Under the pieces are notes generated by a model. That model searched no databases and was not told the DNA's origin. It was given only the letters and a program-made list of their open reading frames with translations. DNA of 44,256 nt from Flavobacteriales bacterium (GTDB lineage: Bacteria; Bacteroidota; Bacteroidia; Flavobacteriales_G; Salibacteraceae). The position numbers were made by a program, and so were the translations under genes. The DNA is taken from assembly GCA_018660685.1 (NCBI GenBank), contig JABJJW010000020.1:1-44256 (forward strand), given 5' to 3'. Positions 41,433-44,256 of this stretch are shown piece after piece (positions within the stretch are counted from its first letter, which is position 1; every line of letters begins with the position of its first letter).

Positions 41433-41984
41433 ATCGAGTTTAACCACTGGGATATCATCATTGCAATACCAATCGCGCTGGCCGCCTGGAAGGGTTTTCG
41501 CAATGGGTTTATAATTGAATTAGCCTCAATTGCTGGTTTAATCGCCGGTATTTACGTCGCCGCAAACTTTTCTGAGGTTATTGGGGGTTATTTGACAACA
41601 TACCTAGAGATTGAAGGATCCTGGGTTGGCTACCTTGCGTTTCTCGTCACATTTATTGGGGTCATTGCCGGAGTTTACGCCTTAGCTAAGGTTCTGGAAC
41701 GAGCAATCAACCTAGTAGCCTTGAAGTTGGTGAATAAGCTCCTTGGGTTATTCTTTGGGGTAATTAAAATGCTGATCATAATTTCCATTGTAGTCAACCT
41801 GCTTGGTTGGGTCGATCAGCATATTTCAGTTCTTCAAAAATCAAATCCTGAACGGAGCTTGACGTTTCAAGCTGTTAAGTCAATCGCGCCGGCATTGTTA
41901 CCTATTCTCACCGACTCAGAATGGTTGGTGAAGGCTGAACAAAGCATGGCGCCTTTGTTTGAAGAAGAATCTACTCCTGAATAG
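41433..41984 (+). CDS. cvpA: CvpA-family inner-membrane protein, apparently starting at ATC
   Basis: About 183 residues with four membrane helices. The family opening is readable as HWDIIIAIPIALAAWKGFRN followed by GFIIELASIAGLIAGIYVA, the D-I-I...G-x-x-x-G-F/L-I-x-E pattern of CvpA. An in-frame TGA lies at 41427-41429. Between it and the conserved start there is no ATG, GTG or TTG; the first such codon (TTG 41592) would remove 53 residues and two helices. ATC 41433 sits 4 nt after an exact -7 box, where other genes here have ATG. CvpA proteins affect envelope stability and colicin V export. The 3' end overlaps the convergent pgk gene by 14 nt. Confidence 0.82.
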   Translation: MEFNHWDIIIAIPIALAAWKGFRNGFIIELASIAGLIAGIYVAANFSEVIGGYLTTYLEIEGSWVGYLAFLVTFIGVIAGVYALAKVLERAINLVALKLVNKLLGLFFGVIKMLIIISIVVNLLGWVDQHISVLQKSNPERSLTFQAVKSIAPALLPILTDSEWLVKAEQSMAPLFEEESTPE

Positions 41985-43149
41985 CCGCAATTCCGGGAAG
42001 GGTCTTCCCCTCAAGAAGCTCCAAAAGAGCGCCTCCCCCAGTTGACACGTAGCTCATGCTTTTTTCAAGACCAAACTTTTTGACCGCCGCTACAGAATCA
42101 CCCCCGCCGACAAGACTGTAACCAGGGCTTGAGGCAATCATTTGACCCAGCGCCTTGGTGCCTTCGGCAAAACTGCTCATCTCGAAGACACCTACTGGAC
42201 CATTCCACAAAATGGTCTTGCTTTTAGCAATCACATCTTCATAAGCTGTAGTCGCCAACGGGCCGACATCCAAACCCATCCAACCATCTTCGATTTGATC
42301 AGAGGAAACTATTTTCTTTTCTGCATCATTATCGAAATCGGAAGCCACAACGCTGTCCTCGGGTAGAACGACCCGCACCCCTTTTGATTTAGCTTCAGAG
42401 AGAATATTTCTAGCTGTATCTAGGTGGTCTTCCTCCACGAGAGATGATCCGATTTGACCACCCGTGGCTTTAATGAATGTGTAAGCCATTCCACCCCCGA
42501 TAATGAGGTTGTCAATTTTATCAAGAATGTTTGTAATCACTGAAATTTTACTGCTAACCTTGGCTCCGCCGATGATTGCTGTGTATGGGTGTTGTGCGCT
42601 TTCTAACACTTTGTTTCCACTCTTCACCTCTTCCATCATTAGCTTCCCAAACATTTTATCGGCCATGAACTGAGCGATAATCGTGGTAGAAGCATGAGCG
42701 CGATGCGCGGTTCCAAAAGCGTCATTTATATACACATCGCCATGCTGCGCCAGTTGTCTTGCGAAACCGTCGTCTCCCTCAGTCTCTTCTTTATAGAAGC
42801 GAAGGTTTTCTAGAAGTAAAACTTCACCAGGACTGAGAGCGGAGGAGGCAGCGAACGCCTCTTTTCCGATGCAATCGTCTACAAATTCAACATCAGTTCC
42901 AACTGCATCAGATAGAGTTTGGCCGATATGAGACAAAGAAAACTTGTGCTCGGGCCCATTTTTTGGTCGTCCGAGATGGGATATTAATACAACCGACCCA
43001 CCATTGTCAAGAATGTAATTAATGGTTGGAAGCGCCGCTATGATTCGCGTGTCGTCTGTTACTTCCAACTTCTCATTCAACGGAACATTGAAATCAACTC
43101 GAATCAGTGCGCGTTTATTTTCAAAATCAAAGCTTTCTAGTGTTTGCAT
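41971..43149 (-). CDS. pgk: phosphoglycerate kinase
   Basis: A 392-residue glycolytic enzyme transferring phosphate between 1,3-bisphosphoglycerate and ADP. The N-domain opens with RALIRVDFNVPLNE, and HLGRPKNGPEHKFSL holds the substrate-binding region. GGAKVSSKI and the C-terminal nucleotide loop VGGGDSVAAVKKFG are complete. ATG 43149 is preferred; an in-frame TTG at 43170 lies inside the -7 box and would add a non-conserved heptapeptide. It is divergent from holB and overlaps cvpA by 14 nt. Confidence 0.97.
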   Translation of the reverse strand: MQTLESFDFENKRALIRVDFNVPLNEKLEVTDDTRIIAALPTINYILDNGGSVVLISHLGRPKNGPEHKFSLSHIGQTLSDAVGTDVEFVDDCIGKEAFAASSALSPGEVLLLENLRFYKEETEGDDGFARQLAQHGDVYINDAFGTAHRAHASTTIIAQFMADKMFGKLMMEEVKSGNKVLESAQHPYTAIIGGAKVSSKISVITNILDKIDNLIIGGGMAYTFIKATGGQIGSSLVEEDHLDTARNILSEAKSKGVRVVLPEDSVVASDFDNDAEKKIVSSDQIEDGWMGLDVGPLATTAYEDVIAKSKTILWNGPVGVFEMSSFAEGTKALGQMIASSPGYSLVGGGDSVAAVKKFGLEKSMSYVSTGGGALLELLEGKTLPGIAAIQE

Positions 43150-43167
43150 AGAGAAGGAATTCGGCGG

Positions 43168-43175
43168 CAAAAGTA
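43168..43175 (-). promoter_or_regulatory. -7 promoter box TACTTTTG of pgk
   Basis: Exact TAnnTTTG match on the minus strand, 18 nt before the pgk ATG at 43149. It lies in the 59-bp divergent region shared with holB. Confidence 0.6.
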
Positions 43176-43208
43176 TATTTAACCCCTGATTGATAAAGTA
43201 AAACTACG

Positions 43209-44256
43209 TTGCGTAAAACAGACATTCCAGGCCAGAGTAATCTCAAAGATGTAGTAGGGAATATGATTGACAACAATCGCCTTCCTCATGCTTTGCTTTT
43301 GCATGCACAAGAAGGGGGTTCATCATTAGCGATAGCTTTATGGATTGCACAAAATTTAATGTGCAGCGATAGGTCCAATGGTGATGCATGCGGACTCTGT
43401 GCAAACTGCACTAAGCATCTCGCTGCGACGCACCCAGATGTGCATTTTGTCATACCAGTGAACACGAACAAGCAGGTAAAAAAGAGATCTGACGCTGTTT
43501 CGGATAGTTATTTAGAATCATGGAGGAAGCGGATGGAAGAAGGACCATGGCTAAGTCTTCTCGATTGGTATCGGGCCATTGACATTGAGAAGAAGCAAGG
43601 CAATATTGGAATTGATGAGAGTAAGTCCTTACGAGAAAAATTGGCGCTGCGGTCGTTTGAAGGAGGTTATCGTGTTTTCATTATCTGGCACGCTGACAGG
43701 ATGAATACGGAGTTTGGAAACAAAATGCTCAAGAGTTTTGAAGAGCCTAACGAAAAGACGGTCTTCATTCTCACAAGCGAACAGCCACAACAACTACTAA
43801 GCACAATTCTATCCAGGACTCAAATCATTGAAGAAGAGCCGACCACATCGGACCAAATCGCGCAATTTCTTGAAACTCGATTTGGGCTCGATCCAACGAT
43901 TTCGAAAAACCTAGCATTCCGTTCAGAAGGGAATATCGTTCATGCCATCAAGGAAGCGCAGCATGAAGATGAGCCATGGCTTGATGAATTCAAGGACTGG
44001 ATGAGACACGCGTGGAAAAGAGACATTCCAATGCTCTATACATGGAGTGAAAAGATGGCTCAAAAGTCGCGCGACGCTGAAAGGCAATTCATCTCAGGGG
44101 CGCTTATGGTGTTGGATCGTTGTTTCAGAATGGGGTGGGTTGAGAGTGGCATACCTATGGAGAGCGACGAGGCCAAATTTTACAATGACTTTTCACCGTA
44201 CATCAACGCGGCCAATGTCGAAGGGTTTATGAAAGTCTTGGAAGAAACCTCCACAC
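43209..44256 (+). CDS. holB: DNA polymerase III delta-prime subunit (3' end outside window)
   Basis: The frame is open from TTG 43209 to the window end (about 349 codons), lacking only a short C-terminus. It has the clamp-loader opening IPGQSNLKDVV...LPHALLLHA. The P-loop position is degenerate (QEGGSSLAIA), as expected for delta-prime, which does not bind ATP. A four-Cys zinc module follows (C52, C61, C64, C67; the last three in CGLCANC). FIIWHADRMNTEFGNKMLKSFEEP is the typical sensor-region text, followed by STILSRTQII. No ATG precedes the conserved start; the first in-frame ATG (43263) would remove it. TTG is therefore the likely start, though this is not certain. Confidence 0.9.
   Translation, partial: MRKTDIPGQSNLKDVVGNMIDNNRLPHALLLHAQEGGSSLAIALWIAQNLMCSDRSNGDACGLCANCTKHLAATHPDVHFVIPVNTNKQVKKRSDAVSDSYLESWRKRMEEGPWLSLLDWYRAIDIEKKQGNIGIDESKSLREKLALRSFEGGYRVFIIWHADRMNTEFGNKMLKSFEEPNEKTVFILTSEQPQQLLSTILSRTQIIEEEPTTSDQIAQFLETRFGLDPTISKNLAFRSEGNIVHAIKEAQHEDEPWLDEFKDWMRHAWKRDIPMLYTWSEKMAQKSRDAERQFISGALMVLDRCFRMGWVESGIPMESDEAKFYNDFSPYINAANVEGFMKVLEETST

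Noticed and set aside
1-44256. Insertion sequences, prophage, CRISPR arrays, integrative elements or rRNA
   Set aside because: I saw no transposase, integrase, phage structural gene, regularly spaced repeats or rRNA-like sequence on either strand.

Overview
The window looks like a piece of a Bacteroidota chromosome, most likely Flavobacteriales and perhaps a marine, Cryomorphaceae-like lineage (the family level is a guess). Four signs support this: a type IX secretion lipoprotein (SprE/PorW); Bacteroidota-specific families such as DUF4292 and DUF4837; an ATP synthase locus without the beta and epsilon genes; and repeated copies of the Bacteroidota -7 promoter box TAnnTTTG with almost no Shine-Dalgarno sequences. 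Most of the content is conserved housekeeping and envelope genes. I see no insertion sequence, prophage, CRISPR array, rRNA or obvious defence system.

Layout. 1-6.8 kb: 3' end of an unrecognised protein, tRNA-Asn, a PfkB sugar kinase, a biotin-carrier/YceI-lipoprotein pair, an M1 metallopeptidase, RNase HI and a membrane-anchored M23 peptidase. 6.8-15.6 kb: SprE/PorW, bactofilin, then AtpZ/AtpI-like proteins and atpB-E-F-H-A-G, closed by a strong terminator. 15.6-19.2 kb: NtrY-like histidine kinase, enoyl-CoA hydratase and a secreted-protein gene broken by a one-base frameshift. 19.3-30.2 kb: a long co-directional envelope cluster (flippase, dUTPase, sugar nucleotidyltransferase, TPR protein, DUF4292 lipoprotein, EnvC-like protein, TatA, GatA, LysM transglycosylase, DUF4837 lipoprotein). 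30.2-31.6 kb: threonine dehydratase-like enzyme and RpiB. 31.6-34.3 kb: an AT-richer patch with a MORN-repeat protein and a LytTR response regulator. 34.3-44.3 kb: RNase R, ferritin, a TlpA-like lipoprotein, PheS, a cyclophilin, a small lipoprotein, a conserved 116-residue protein, CvpA, phosphoglycerate kinase and the 5' part of holB.

Many genes serve the cell envelope: peptidoglycan cutting and its control (M23 peptidase, EnvC-like protein, transglycosylase), glycan precursor and lipid-linked sugar handling, Tat export and type IX secretion. The ATP synthase genes form one apparent operon.

The most interesting signals are in gene architecture. Several genes have the -7 box exactly 4-5 nt before the start codon, which implies leaderless mRNAs. 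One of them, cvpA, has no ATG, GTG or TTG where its conserved N-terminus begins and appears to start at ATC. Seven of the eight convergent gene junctions overlap at their 3' ends by 4-38 nt. I did not find a convincing new multi-gene system.
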